Below are positions 1 through 9,100 of a stretch of DNA of 64,000 nt, piece by piece (the first letter of the stretch is position 1; each line of letters begins with the position of its first letter). The position numbers and the translations under genes are program-made. The notes under the pieces are model-generated. The model had not been told where the DNA came from. It ran no database searches and saw only the letters and a list, made by a program, of their open reading frames with translations. Source of the stretch: Bacteroidota bacterium (GTDB lineage: Bacteria; Bacteroidota; Bacteroidia; B-17B0; Aurantibacillaceae); NCBI GenBank assembly GCA_013697245.1, contig JACCXH010000066.1, positions 1 through 64,000 on the forward strand, given 5' to 3'.

Positions 1-1347
1 GTATAACACCTCGGTGTTTAAATACATACGTTTGCTTAATTGTGCTCTATAAAAAGCTGAAACCAAAACATTGTTTAACCTTACGCCTTCGTATATGCCG
101 GAGCTGTTAGATTTCATTTCATTTGACCTAATACCGTCGGTTAAACGATAAGTTTCAACCACGTTTTTTGAACTGAATAAAAAGCTAGGACTAACTGAAG
201 CTCCAATTTGGTGAGCCGGACTTACTGCATAATAAAATTTAACCGGAACAGCGAAATAGAAAAGCGATTGCGTTGTAATTACCGTATTAGAAGAGGTTGA
301 ACCCAGGCCATACACAGATTTAGAGCTTTCGTAAAATGATTCTTTGATATTACTAATGTTATAAAATTGTGATCCTGCGCTAAAGCCAACTTTTTTATTC
401 ATGAATTTACCGTAGTTAACACCTGCATACCAATTCACGCCTCTTCCATCTTTTCCGTTCTTCGAATCCCAACCTAACAAGAATGCACCACCTGTTTCGG
501 CATTTAAGAAACTTAAGCGTTTTTTTCCTTTACGATGATAATCTTCGTCGTACCAATTGGGAATTTTAAGTGCGCCAAGCTTAACGTTTCTGTTAGAGTA
601 TAAAATATTTAATTTTGAATCTATTCTATTTAGCACATTGTGTTCTAGCAGAACATCGCCATCAAGGATACGTTTAGTTCTTGAACCATCTGCCATTTCG
701 GCTGCATCCGTAACGTTTGAGCTACCATCATCTTTAAGATTTGCAGCGCCTTTGTTACTTGCACCTTTTTTAGAGCCAAAAAGGCTATTTCCTTTTTTGC
801 TGTTAGAAGTTATAGAATTATTTTTCCCAGATGATGAAACATTATCAGCGTTAGAACCGTTAGCTGTTGAATTGTTATCAGCAGAGTTTGTCACTAAAGC
901 ATTTGCTTTATAATCACCAGAATTTACAGAGACTGTTTTATTTACATCATTAGAATTGTTATTGTAATTAGCTAAACCAACAGATTGGTTATTGCTATTG
1001 TTAGAAGCTAATAGGTTATTATCTGAACTGTTTTGAGTAATTGTATTGCCATTTGCACCATGAGCTTGTGCATCTGAACCGGTGTTATTATTTAACGGCG
1101 TATTATCAGCCAATTGGTCTTTAATATCAAACGGGCCCTGTATTTTGTATACAGCAATACTGGCAGATGTAATGCCGAGGAACAATAATCCTAAAAATAA
1201 GAATTTACCCCAACCGCGGCTGGTGGCAAGTCTTCTTTCAGCATCCAATTGCATACTCAGCCTGTTCCAATTTTGCTCATCAAATGGAAATTCCGCTTCA
1301 TCTACTTTTTTCTTGATAATCTTATCAAATTTTTGTTCCTGGTTCAT
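1..1347 (-). CDS. Putative membrane-spanning anti-sigma factor with C-terminal beta-barrel-like domain (3' end cut by window)
   Basis: The frame is open from an ATG at 1347 to the window edge, 449 codons without a stop, so the C-terminus is missing. Residues 1-46 are charged and predicted cytoplasmic; a single hydrophobic helix lies at about 47-68 (WGKFLFLGLLFLGITSA...). Residues 70-250 form a low-complexity Asn/Ser-rich linker. From about 277 onward the sequence has alternating aromatic/polar strands typical of Bacteroidota outer-membrane barrels (for example ETGGAFLLGW, GVNWYAGVNYGKF). It starts 5 bases after the stop of the ECF sigma gene, so the two are an operon. I infer that the N-terminus holds the sigma factor and the C-terminus sits in the outer membrane, as in the dual-membrane anti-sigma (Dma) proteins of Bacteroides. 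An ordinary inner-membrane protein with a periplasmic beta domain is the alternative. Confidence 0.6.
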   Translation of the reverse strand, partial: MNQEQKFDKIIKKKVDEAEFPFDEQNWNRLSMQLDAERRLATSRGWGKFLFLGLLFLGITSASIAVYKIQGPFDIKDQLADNTPLNNNTGSDAQAHGANGNTITQNSSDNNLLASNNSNNQSVGLANYNNNSNDVNKTVSVNSGDYKANALVTNSADNNSTANGSNADNVSSSGKNNSITSNSKKGNSLFGSKKGASNKGAANLKDDGSSNVTDAAEMADGSRTKRILDGDVLLEHNVLNRIDSKLNILYSNRNVKLGALKIPNWYDEDYHRKGKKRLSFLNAETGGAFLLGWDSKNGKDGRGVNWYAGVNYGKFMNKKVGFSAGSQFYNISNIKESFYESSKSVYGLGSTSSNTVITTQSLFYFAVPVKFYYAVSPAHQIGASVSPSFLFSSKNVVETYRLTDGIRSNEMKSNSSGIYEGVRLNNVLVSAFYRAQLSKRMYLNTEVLY

Positions 1348-1352
1348 CTTGT

Positions 1353-1904
1353 TTATACTCTAATTAATATATTTCTTCCAATTTGTTCTTTTAATTTTTC
1401 TCTTGCCGCATTTAAATGCCATTTCGAAGTGCCTTCGCTAATGCCAAGCATTTCGCCTACTTCTTTATGCGAATAACCGTCGATAACATACAAGTTAAAC
1501 ACTTGCTTTGTTGCCTGCGGTAATTTATTTATCTCGTCGTAAATTTGTTTACAGCTAATGTTACTTAGTGCGTCGTTCACATCTGCATAATCTGATGAGT
1601 CGTAATATTCATCAACATAAGTAACGCGTTCTTTCTCGCGTTTTTGTTTTCTGTACTCATCAATTAAAGTGTTCACCATTATACGGCGGATCCAAACTTT
1701 AAAAGGAATTTCAGGTTTGTAAGCACCAATGTTTCTTAAAATTTTAAGAAACCCCATATTTAAAATTTCTGAGGCTGTATCTTTATCTTTGTTGTAACGC
1801 ATGCAAATACTCATTAAGTAACTGTACGATACTTTATACAGTTCATACTCCGCCCTGCGATCCTGCTTTACGCACTTTGCAATAAGTTCCGGAGTAACGT
1901 TCAT
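1353..1904 (-). CDS. ECF-type RNA polymerase sigma factor (sigma-70 family)
   Basis: A 183-residue protein with the two regions of a group 4 sigma factor. Region 2 spans about residues 20-90 (DTASEILNMGFLKILRNI, then PFKVWIRRIMVNTLIDEYRK). Region 4 spans about 120-175 (LPQATKQVFNLYVIDGYSHK followed by EVGEMLGISEGTSKWHLNAA, the helix-turn-helix that reads the -35 side of the promoter). There is no extra C-terminal domain. A TAnnTTTA element at 1934-1941 could drive it. The gene behind it encodes a membrane protein that is probably its regulator. The family assignment is firm; the regulon is unknown. Confidence 0.93.
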   Translation of the reverse strand: MNVTPELIAKCVKQDRRAEYELYKVSYSYLMSICMRYNKDKDTASEILNMGFLKILRNIGAYKPEIPFKVWIRRIMVNTLIDEYRKQKREKERVTYVDEYYDSSDYADVNDALSNISCKQIYDEINKLPQATKQVFNLYVIDGYSHKEVGEMLGISEGTSKWHLNAAREKLKEQIGRNILIRV

Positions 1905-1933
1905 AAATGGTATTTCTTACTATATTATACGTT

Positions 1934-1941
1934 TAAAGTTA
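1934..1941 (-). promoter_or_regulatory. Candidate -7 element of the sigma factor operon
   Basis: The minus strand reads TAACTTTA, one base from the Bacteroidota consensus TAnnTTTG, about 30 bases before the sigma factor start. No clear TTTG was found at the -33 distance. If the operon is autoregulated, the ECF factor itself would use a different motif. Confidence 0.35.
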
Positions 1942-2108
1942 AGTAAAAGTTGGGTAAAACTTAGAATGTAAGTTGTTAAAAATCAGTAAAGTAGGGTGAA
2001 CCATGCAGATAAATGAGTGAAAGATAAAAACCAGAAGACCCTAACCTAAGTTACAGGTTCGCCAAAAGGCAGCTAACAATACTAAAATAAGATCGATTAA
2101 GAGAGAAC

Positions 2109-2954
2109 TTAGGCTTTAAACATTTTCAACAATGCAGCCAATTTTTCTTTTAATTCGGTGCGCGGAATTATTTTATCAAGGAAACCATGTTCCAATACAA
2201 ACTCAGCAGTTTGAAAACCTTTTGGAAGGTCTTTACCAATAGTTTCTTTTACAACACGCGGGCCGGCAAAACCAATTAACGAACCCGGCTCGGCAATATT
2301 AAGATCGCCTAACATGGCATAACTTGCGGTAACACCACCCGTTGTAGGATCGGTTAATAAAGAGATGTAGGGGATACCGGCTTTAGCCAACTGACTTAAT
2401 TTTGCAGATGTTTTTGCCATTTGCATTAATGAATAAGCGGCTTCCATCATACGCGCGCCACCACTTTTTGAAATGATCAATAAAGGTGTTTTTGTTTTAA
2501 GACAGTGATCAATTGCGCGTGCAATTTTTTCGCCCACAACGCTTCCCATACTGCCGCCTATGAAACTAAAATCCATACAACAAATAACAAGATCGTTACC
2601 GTTTACCTTGCCGTGAGCGCTTCTTAAAGCATCTTTTAAGCCCGTTTTTTTAATGGTATCGGTTAATCTATCGGTATATTTTTTTGTATCTGTAAAGTCA
2701 AGCGGGTCGCCACTGACAAGATTTTCGTTCAATTCGGTAAATTGGTTGTCATCAAAAATAACCTCAAAATATTCTTTGCTTCCAATACGTTCGTGGTGCG
2801 CACACTCGATACAAACATATTTATTGGCGGCATGTTCCTGGGCAGTATTTATTTTTTTGCACGAAGGGCACTTGTACCATAATCCTTCAGGAGTTTCCTT
2901 CTTTTCTTTTGTAGAAGTTGTAATACCTGACTTTAATCTTTTAAACCAACCCAT
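2109..2954 (-). CDS. accD: Acetyl-CoA carboxylase, carboxyltransferase subunit beta
   Basis: This 281-residue protein is the beta half of the carboxyltransferase that moves CO2 from biotin to acetyl-CoA to make malonyl-CoA, the first step of fatty acid synthesis. The N-terminal zinc ribbon is visible as C29-x2-C32 and C48-x2-C51. The crotonase-like core contains the glycine-rich stretches [17 protein letters not shown] and [11 protein letters not shown] and the [15 protein letters not shown] segment. Length and order match the family. It lies 70 bases downstream of fbaB on the same strand. The partner accA is not in the window. Confidence 0.97.
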   Translation of the reverse strand: MGWFKRLKSGITTSTKEKKETPEGLWYKCPSCKKINTAQEHAANKYVCIECAHHERIGSKEYFEVIFDDNQFTELNENLVSGDPLDFTDTKKYTDRLTDTIKKTGLKDALRSAHGKVNGNDLVICCMDFSFIGGSMGSVVGEKIARAIDHCLKTKTPLLIISKSGGARMMEAAYSLMQMAKTSAKLSQLAKAGIPYISLLTDPTTGGVTASYAMLGDLNIAEPGSLIGFAGPRVVKETIGKDLPKGFQTAEFVLEHGFLDKIIPRTELKEKLAALLKMFKA

Positions 2955-2975
2955 CTTTTGAAAATTATAATTTAT

Positions 2976-3009
2976 AAATTATAAATGTTGAATTGAACAT
3001 TTATAATTT
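2976..3009. repeat. Perfect AT-rich inverted repeat between accD and fbaB
   Basis: Arms AAATTATAAATGTT (2976-2989) and AACATTTATAATTT (2996-3009) are exact reverse complements around a 6-base loop. Flanking bases repeat the same words (ATAATTTATAAATTATAA, and TTCAACATTT just after). There is no T-run long enough for a strong terminator, so it could be a processing hairpin or a dispersed short repeat. Confidence 0.7.
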
Positions 3010-3024
3010 TTCATTCAACATTTC

Positions 3025-4080
3025 TTATGCTATTGTAATTGACTTGTCCAAATACACATCCTGAACGGCATTCAGTAATTGAATACCTTCTGCAATGGGT
3101 TTTTGAAACGCTTTTCTGCCGCTAATTAAACCTTGCCCTCCTGCTCTTTTATTAATTACAGCAGTTGTAACAGCTTCTGAAAGATCGCTGGCACCTTTAC
3201 TTTCGCCGCCACTATTAATTAAGCCCATGCGGCCCATATAACAATTAGCAACCTGATAACGGCATAGATCTATCGGGTGATCGGTAGTTAATTCAGAATA
3301 TACTTTTGGATGTGTTTTACCAAAATTAATGGCGTTATAACCACCATTTTTGTCGGATAATTTTTGTTTAATGATATCGGCTTGTATGGTAACACCTAAA
3401 TGATTTGCCTGAGAAGAAAGATCGGCTGCAGTATGATAATCAACTCCATCTTTTTTAAAGGCATTATTACGCGTATAGCACCATAAAATAGTAGCCATGC
3501 CTAATTCGTGCGCTCTTGCAAAAGCAGCGGCTACTTCAACGATCTGGCGCGACGATTCGGGTGATCCAAAATAAATTGTTGCGCCAACAGCTACAGCTCC
3601 CATATTCCAGGCTTCTTCTACAGTACCAAACATGATCTGATCGAATTTGTTTGGGTAAGTTAAAAATTCGTTATGATTTATCTTAACAATAAAAGGAATT
3701 TTATGTGCATATTTTCTTGATACAGAAGCTAATACGCCAAAAGTAGAGGCTACTGCATTACATCCGCCATCCATAGCAAGTTTTACGATGTTCTCGCTGT
3801 CAAAATAAATTGGGTTTGGCGCGAAACTCGCACCCGCACTGTGTTCAATACCCTGGTCAACCGGTAAAATGCTCATATAGCCCGTGCCTGCTAATCTGCC
3901 GTTATTATATAATTGGTTTAAGCTTCTTAATACCTGTGGATTGCGGTTTGAAGGAGAGAACATACGATCTACAAAATCATGACCAGGCAAATGAAGGTGT
4001 TCTTTTGAAATGGTTTTGCAGGTATGGTTTAAAAGATCGTTGGCATTACTGCCCAATAATTCTACTATTTTGGTTGTCAT
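3025..4080 (-). CDS. fbaB: Class I fructose-bisphosphate aldolase (DhnA/FbaB type)
   Basis: A 351-residue protein of the archaeal/bacterial class I aldolase family, which splits fructose 1,6-bisphosphate into glyceraldehyde 3-phosphate and dihydroxyacetone phosphate through a lysine Schiff base, without metal. Recognisable segments are [19 protein letters not shown] near residue 70, [13 protein letters not shown] near 130, the [13 protein letters not shown] strand near 160, and [17 protein letters not shown] near the C-terminus, which forms a phosphate-binding loop in the family. Length matches E. coli FbaB. A TATATTTG element lies 22 bases upstream of the ATG. It may be cotranscribed with accD. 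Confidence 0.93.
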   Translation of the reverse strand: MTTKIVELLGSNANDLLNHTCKTISKEHLHLPGHDFVDRMFSPSNRNPQVLRSLNQLYNNGRLAGTGYMSILPVDQGIEHSAGASFAPNPIYFDSENIVKLAMDGGCNAVASTFGVLASVSRKYAHKIPFIVKINHNEFLTYPNKFDQIMFGTVEEAWNMGAVAVGATIYFGSPESSRQIVEVAAAFARAHELGMATILWCYTRNNAFKKDGVDYHTAADLSSQANHLGVTIQADIIKQKLSDKNGGYNAINFGKTHPKVYSELTTDHPIDLCRYQVANCYMGRMGLINSGGESKGASDLSEAVTTAVINKRAGGQGLISGRKAFQKPIAEGIQLLNAVQDVYLDKSITIA

Positions 4081-4101
4081 GAAACTTAAAATTTAAGGAA
4101 G

Positions 4102-4109
4102 CAAATATA
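4102..4109 (-). promoter_or_regulatory. Candidate -7 promoter element for fbaB
   Basis: The minus strand reads TATATTTG, an exact match to TAnnTTTG, ending 21 bases before the fbaB ATG. No convincing TTTG is seen at the -33 distance. Confidence 0.55.
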
Positions 4110-4206
4110 CAGAAAGTAGTTGAATTTTTAATAAAAAAAAACGAAGCGTACTTACTGCAATAAGGCCTTGATAGTTTTTATTTTAAAATATTTGCTTCAG
4201 GATATA

Positions 4207-4241
4207 ACAAAAAACCCCGTCCCGGTTAAACCGAGACAGGG
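4207..4241 (-). terminator. Rho-independent terminator after the Sia-like cluster
   Basis: On the minus strand an 11-pair stem (CCCTGTCTCGG with CCGGGACGGGG, two G-U pairs) with a TTTAA loop is followed by TTTTTTGTTA. It lies about 25 bases past the stop of the SiaC-like gene and separates this unit from fbaB. Confidence 0.9.
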
Positions 4242-4265
4242 TAATATATTTAGAGAATTAAAATA

Positions 4266-4646
4266 TTATTCGTTAACCATTACCATTTTAAATGGTACGT
4301 TGATGATGGCCTGGTAATCTTCACCGGCTTCTAACATATCTTCATCATCTTCTTCGTAATGCCAGTTAATAGTAACAGCGCTACCACCTTTATTAATACC
4401 TTCTAATTTCTTAAATACATCTAAGATGCATTTTGAAGATGATGTATTAAAATATTCTAACTGCACATTAACAGTTGTAGCAGTTTTTGCAGCGCTAGAA
4501 TATTTATCCAGTGCATCAACTAACGGTTTATAAAATTCAATAGAATTCTCAGGAATTGAACGTCCTTTGATCTCTAAAATTCCACCATTTAAGTCAAAAC
4601 TGATACTTGGTGTTTTTGGTGTGCCTTCGATAGCGTATTTGTCCAT
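4266..4646 (-). CDS. SiaC-like regulatory phosphoprotein (DUF1987 family)
   Basis: A 126-residue cytoplasmic protein with the family pattern of an N-terminal beta sheet (TPSISFDLNGGILEIKGRSI) followed by SIEFYKPLVDALDKY and the central LEYFNTSSSKCILDVFKKLE. In Pseudomonas SiaC the residue phosphorylated by SiaB and dephosphorylated by SiaA is Thr68; here Thr68 sits in the matching FNTSSS segment. Phosphorylation decides which partner it binds. It follows the SiaB-like kinase by 11 bases and is the last gene before the terminator. Its output partner is unknown here, as no diguanylate cyclase (SiaD) lies in the window. Family call is good; the target is open. Confidence 0.85.
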   Translation of the reverse strand: MDKYAIEGTPKTPSISFDLNGGILEIKGRSIPENSIEFYKPLVDALDKYSSAAKTATTVNVQLEYFNTSSSKCILDVFKKLEGINKGGSAVTINWHYEEDDEDMLEAGEDYQAIINVPFKMVMVNE

Positions 4647-4657
4647 AATTGTAATTT

Positions 4658-5230
4658 TTAATTTTGCTGTGATATTTTTATATTGAGTGTAAAGAAAGAA
4701 ACTTTATTGTCAATTTCCAAAAAATCGTACTCTAATTTTTCACCAGTTTTTCTGGCAATGTCAATCATCCCTAATCCGCCTCCGCCTTTTAAAGACATTT
4801 CGCCGTTATTAAGCACTTTTTTATAGTATTCTTTAAGTTCTTCTTTAGATAATGAATTTACTTCATCTAAGCGGCTTTTAAGGCCATTTATATTCTCATT
4901 AAGGATATAATTGCCGGTAAAAATAGAGTATTTTCCATCCAATTTACCAATCATAAAAATAGCAGAACGGTTATTGTCGCCTGTAAAATTAGAGGAATCG
5001 TCTAAATGATGATATAGGTTCTGTAAACATTCTACCAAAACATTGTAAACCTTCTTTTTCATTTTAGGTTCTTCCTGCATGTTTTCCATCTTATTCTCCA
5101 TTATCTGAAGAATAGAAGTTAAAAGGTCCGACGTAATTTCTCCTTTAAATGACAGCAAAATATTATTTCGCTCCATTTTATTATATATATCAAATACGTC
5201 TACCATTTTTCGGTCTGTCAGCATTTCCAT
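4658..5230 (-). CDS. SiaB-like protein kinase (GHKL-type fold)
   Basis: A 190-residue protein without membrane segments. The kinase features are the helix VYNVLVECLQNLYHHLDD around residues 64-81, with the E...N pattern of a GHKL N-box, and the Gly-rich ATP-lid region MSLKGGGGLGMIDIARKTG near residue 150. In Pseudomonas the homologue phosphorylates SiaC on threonine. The gene lies 6 bases after the lipoprotein gene and 11 bases before the SiaC-like gene, so all three share a transcript. A second ATG two codons in (residue 3) is also possible as start. Confidence 0.82.
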   Translation of the reverse strand: MEMLTDRKMVDVFDIYNKMERNNILLSFKGEITSDLLTSILQIMENKMENMQEEPKMKKKVYNVLVECLQNLYHHLDDSSNFTGDNNRSAIFMIGKLDGKYSIFTGNYILNENINGLKSRLDEVNSLSKEELKEYYKKVLNNGEMSLKGGGGLGMIDIARKTGEKLEYDFLEIDNKVSFFTLNIKISQQN

Positions 5231-5236
5231 TTGGTT

Positions 5237-6115
5237 TTACTTCAATTTAAATGCTACAGTGCTTCCGTTAACAGTAAAGGTTGCGTCATCGTCGCACACA
5301 CCGTTTCCAAAATCCACGGTCCTTGTTTTGAAGCCATCCGGAGTTAATTCTAAAATTCCTTTATCGATAAACTGACATAATTTATGTTTAATTAGTGGTG
5401 AGCCTTGAGGAATATTAACTGTAAAAGGTTTTCCTACGCGGTTAACACCATTGGCAGTTCCAAAAACTTCAACTACAGGATCATTTCCAACAGGATTACC
5501 TTTTCCGTAATTAGTAAAGGTTTTATCAAAATTGTATTTAATGGTCCAGTTTGGATTTGAACAAACACCGTTGATTAATTTAATATTAAATGTTGTGCTG
5601 TTAGATGTTGTACCTAAAGTTGTGACTACCATACTATCGCATGAATAACTAATACCGGAAGCTTTATGATTGATCAATTTAAGAATCATCTGACTACCAA
5701 CTAATTTCAAAGGGCCTGTTATTTTAATTATCCAGCTACCTGATCTTACTTTTCCATCAGTAAAAGAGGCAGGACAAGATGAAGGGGCAATATTTAAACC
5801 AAACACAGGAGGAACAATATATTTAAAAGTGGCCGTTAAGTTTGTATCAGCAGTTGCCCTGTTTAACCACGTTAAAGTATCGCATGGTGAAGGAGGACTT
5901 AATAACCTTCCATTATTACAACCTGTTCCTTTAGTATTAATAGCATGTCCGTTTGCTGCAGGAACAATCATCATATATTCCTGATCTGCCACAGCATTAT
6001 CAACAGAAGATTGTGTTTCATTATCCACTTCAACAGTTTCTTTTTTGTGACAACCTACAAAAAATAAAGATGTAACACAGCTAAGTATTAAAACTATTTT
6101 ATATACTTTTTTCAT
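5237..6115 (-). CDS. Uncharacterised lipoprotein inside the Sia-like operon
   Basis: A 292-residue protein with a signal peptide ending in the lipobox FVGC (Cys22), so it should be lipid-anchored after export. The mature part is predicted beta-rich and contains several cysteines (GTGCNNGRLL, SPCDTLTWL, APSSCPASF, GVCSNPNW, GVCDDDATF), which could form disulfides. I recognise no named domain. Its own TATATTTG element lies just upstream at 6136-6143. Position between the phosphatase sensor and the kinase suggests a role in signal input or as a target, but this is inference. Confidence 0.75.
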   Translation of the reverse strand: MKKVYKIVLILSCVTSLFFVGCHKKETVEVDNETQSSVDNAVADQEYMMIVPAANGHAINTKGTGCNNGRLLSPPSPCDTLTWLNRATADTNLTATFKYIVPPVFGLNIAPSSCPASFTDGKVRSGSWIIKITGPLKLVGSQMILKLINHKASGISYSCDSMVVTTLGTTSNSTTFNIKLINGVCSNPNWTIKYNFDKTFTNYGKGNPVGNDPVVEVFGTANGVNRVGKPFTVNIPQGSPLIKHKLCQFIDKGILELTPDGFKTRTVDFGNGVCDDDATFTVNGSTVAFKLK

Positions 6116-6135
6116 GTTTAAATTTTAAAGTTAGA

Positions 6136-6143
6136 CAAATATA
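6136..6143 (-). promoter_or_regulatory. Candidate -7 element for the lipoprotein-siaB-siaC transcript
   Basis: The minus strand reads TATATTTG, ending about 20 bases before the lipoprotein ATG. It would let the three small genes be expressed independently of the large phosphatase gene, which ends 58 bases upstream. Confidence 0.55.
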
Positions 6144-6173
6144 ATAAATTATTTTAAATTCCAATTTTATCTG

Positions 6174-9100
6174 TTAAATTCCTATTCCAACCACCAAAAC
6201 ATCATCTACCTGCTCGTGATTTTGTCGCCATTGGTTAAAACTTAACATTAGCTCTTTCTTTTGATCTTCGGGGCTGTGCAAATGTATCGTACACAATAGG
6301 TCGTGAAAGCGTTTTACCATATACTTTTTGCCCCTCTCGCCTCCAAACTGGTCGGCATATCCATCAGATGTTAAATAAGCCATTGCCGGATTCTTTAACT
6401 TAATAACCTGCGTGGTGAACATCCTATTTATATCTAATTGCGCGCCTCCAACAGGAAATTTATTACCATCGTATTTTAAAAAATCGCCTGTAGAATCTAT
6501 CGTTATTAATGGCCTGTTAGCACCTGCCCATTTAATTTCTTTTGTTGCATCATTCACCGTAATTAATGATACATCCATGCCATCGTTGGTATTAATTTCA
6601 TTTTGTCCTTGCCTTAAAGCTTCCTGCACACCTTTATGCAGATGATTTAAGATATCAGCCGGATCAGTTACACCTTTTTCTGAAACTATCTGGTGTAAAA
6701 GGTTGTGGCCTATCATACTCATAAAAGCTCCCGGCACACCATGACCCGTGCAATCTACAACCGCTAATATTTTGATGCCGTTCTTCTCTGCAAACCAATA
6801 AAAATCGCCACTAACAATATCTTTAGGCTGATAAAGGATAAATGCCCTTGGTAATTTTTTAAAGATCTGTTCTTTTGATGGTAAAATAGCCTCCTGAATA
6901 CGTTTGGCATATGTAATACTGCTTGTAATATCATTGTTCTTTTCTTCCAGTTCACGCGTTCTTTCTGCGACTTTATTTTCAAGTATCTTATTTTCTTTTT
7001 TGATGGCCTTGGTTCTATATTGTGTAAAAGCATATATGCCACCTCCGGAAAAAATGATCAAAAAGAAATAAAAGATTTTTGTCTTCCAAAAAGGGGGTAC
7101 TACTTCGATAGAAATTTCAAAAGGTATTTCATTCCACACACCATCGTTATTGGTTGATTTTACTAAAAATTTATATTCACCACCAGGTAATTCGGTATAA
7201 GAAACATAGCGCACATTGGTTGGGGCCGACCAATCGTTATCATACCCTTCTAACTTATATTTAAATTTATTCTTCGCCGGATCAGTATAATCCAAAGCGG
7301 CTAACTCAAACTGAAAATAATTTTCGCGCCAGCTTAATTTTAAATATTTTTTATAGGCAATAAATGAATCAACTGCCACGTCCTTACCGCCTCTTTTGTA
7401 ACCAATAATAAAAGAGGATGGCGAATTTAAATTATCTTTAATAAAGGTTGGCCTAAATATATTGTAACCTTTAGAACCGCCAAAATACATGGTGCCGGAA
7501 GGTGAAACAAAAGCAGCCCCCACATTATACTCTGTATTTAACAAGCCATCTTTAATACCATAGCTTTTAAAAGTAATATCGCTTTCTTTTTGCAAAGGAT
7601 CGAATTTAATGAGGCCGTAATTTGAACTCATCCAAAAATTATTAACGCTGTCTTTTAAAATTGAATACAGATAAGTATTCGGCAGACCGTCTTTTTCATA
7701 AAAATTATAAAAATTTTTATTTGGCAAAAGCTTGCTTAAGCCTGCCGAGGTGGCTACCCAAATGTTGCCATTTTTATCTTCATTAACTCCAAACACAATA
7801 TTGGTGGCAATATTTTCCGCTTTCCCTTCATTTTTATAAATGGTCTCAATACTTATTTTATCGCCCAAAGGGAATTTTTTAAGCTTAAGTAAGCCGCCAT
7901 CGTATGTTCCTAACCAAGCGCCGCCTTTTGAATCGGAGAAAATAGTGTTGATGTTTAAGTTTGGCAAACCTTCTTTTACACCATAGTGCGCTGTTTCATG
8001 TGTTTTTAAATTAACCCTGAATAAACCATCACCAAAAGTACCAACAAATAAATTACCCTTTCCATCATTTTTAAGGCATAAAATGGTACCACCGGTTTTA
8101 GTATCAATAATGGTTTTAACGGTTTTGGTGGCCTTATCAAATCTAAGTAATCCAATACCCCATGTACCCAACCAATATGTGTTTTCATTTTCTTCATAGA
8201 TAGAAAGAACACTATTATCTTCGAGTATATCAGAATAATCAGATAATTGCCCATTTTTATCCATGAAAACAAAAAGATTTTCTCCGCCGATTATCCGGTC
8301 TTTATTTTTTGTTTCATAGAAAGCGTAAAGATTTTTAAACTGATGTTGTTTATCGTCTTCAAAATCAGGAAATTTTACTGAGCGGAAAAATGAAACATTA
8401 ACCCCACCTAATTGTGATCCTAACCATGAATTACCTTGGTTATCTAAAAAAACAGTTTTAATGAGGTTATCATTTATCCTGAATGGGTTCGAACTTTCTT
8501 TATTTTCATTATTTATTATTTTACCATTTAATAAATTATAAATAACAAAACCATAATTGGTAGCTGCATATAAGCGGTTACCGCTAATAACAAAATGATT
8601 GATATTATTTAAATTATTATAAGGCTTATCAGTAAATAAAATTCTGTCTTCTAGTTCATAAACTTCACTATCTATTTTAAATATACCTGTCTTTTGGGTT
8701 CCAAGATAAATCTTACCGGCATACTCCTGCAAACAATTAATTGACTCCAGGTCAATAGGCTTGTAATCAATTAAATTTGGATTAGTAAAATTTACGCGTT
8801 CCAATTTATTACCAGCAAAAATCCATAAACCTTTTTCTTTTGTACCAAGAAAAAATTTATGATTAACTTCTTTAATACAAGTAATAACAACCTGTCCCTC
8901 AATAGGGAAATTGTATTTTTTAATTGCTTTGGTAGAAATGTTAACAGAAAATAAACCATCGTCACTCCCTAAAAGTATGATGTCTTTATCAAAAGCAACA
9001 ATAGCGTTGATCTTAATGTTGGTTTCTTTTACAGTATTTAACCGCGTAAATTTTAAAGTAATAGGATTAAAAAAGTTAAGCCCATCGCGCGTACCAACGG

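Noticed and set aside
557-1363. Plus-strand open frames opposite the anti-sigma-like gene
   Set aside because: They are antisense to a 449-codon open frame with signal-like topology, and their products have no recognisable features.
2031-2075. Possible small RNA or tRNA-like piece between accD and the sigma gene
   Set aside because: A GGTTCG-like word is present but no cloverleaf arms could be formed.
6764-8272. Minus-strand open frames in a second reading phase within the phosphatase gene
   Set aside because: They lie inside the 1074-codon frame that has clear domain motifs throughout; the products have none.
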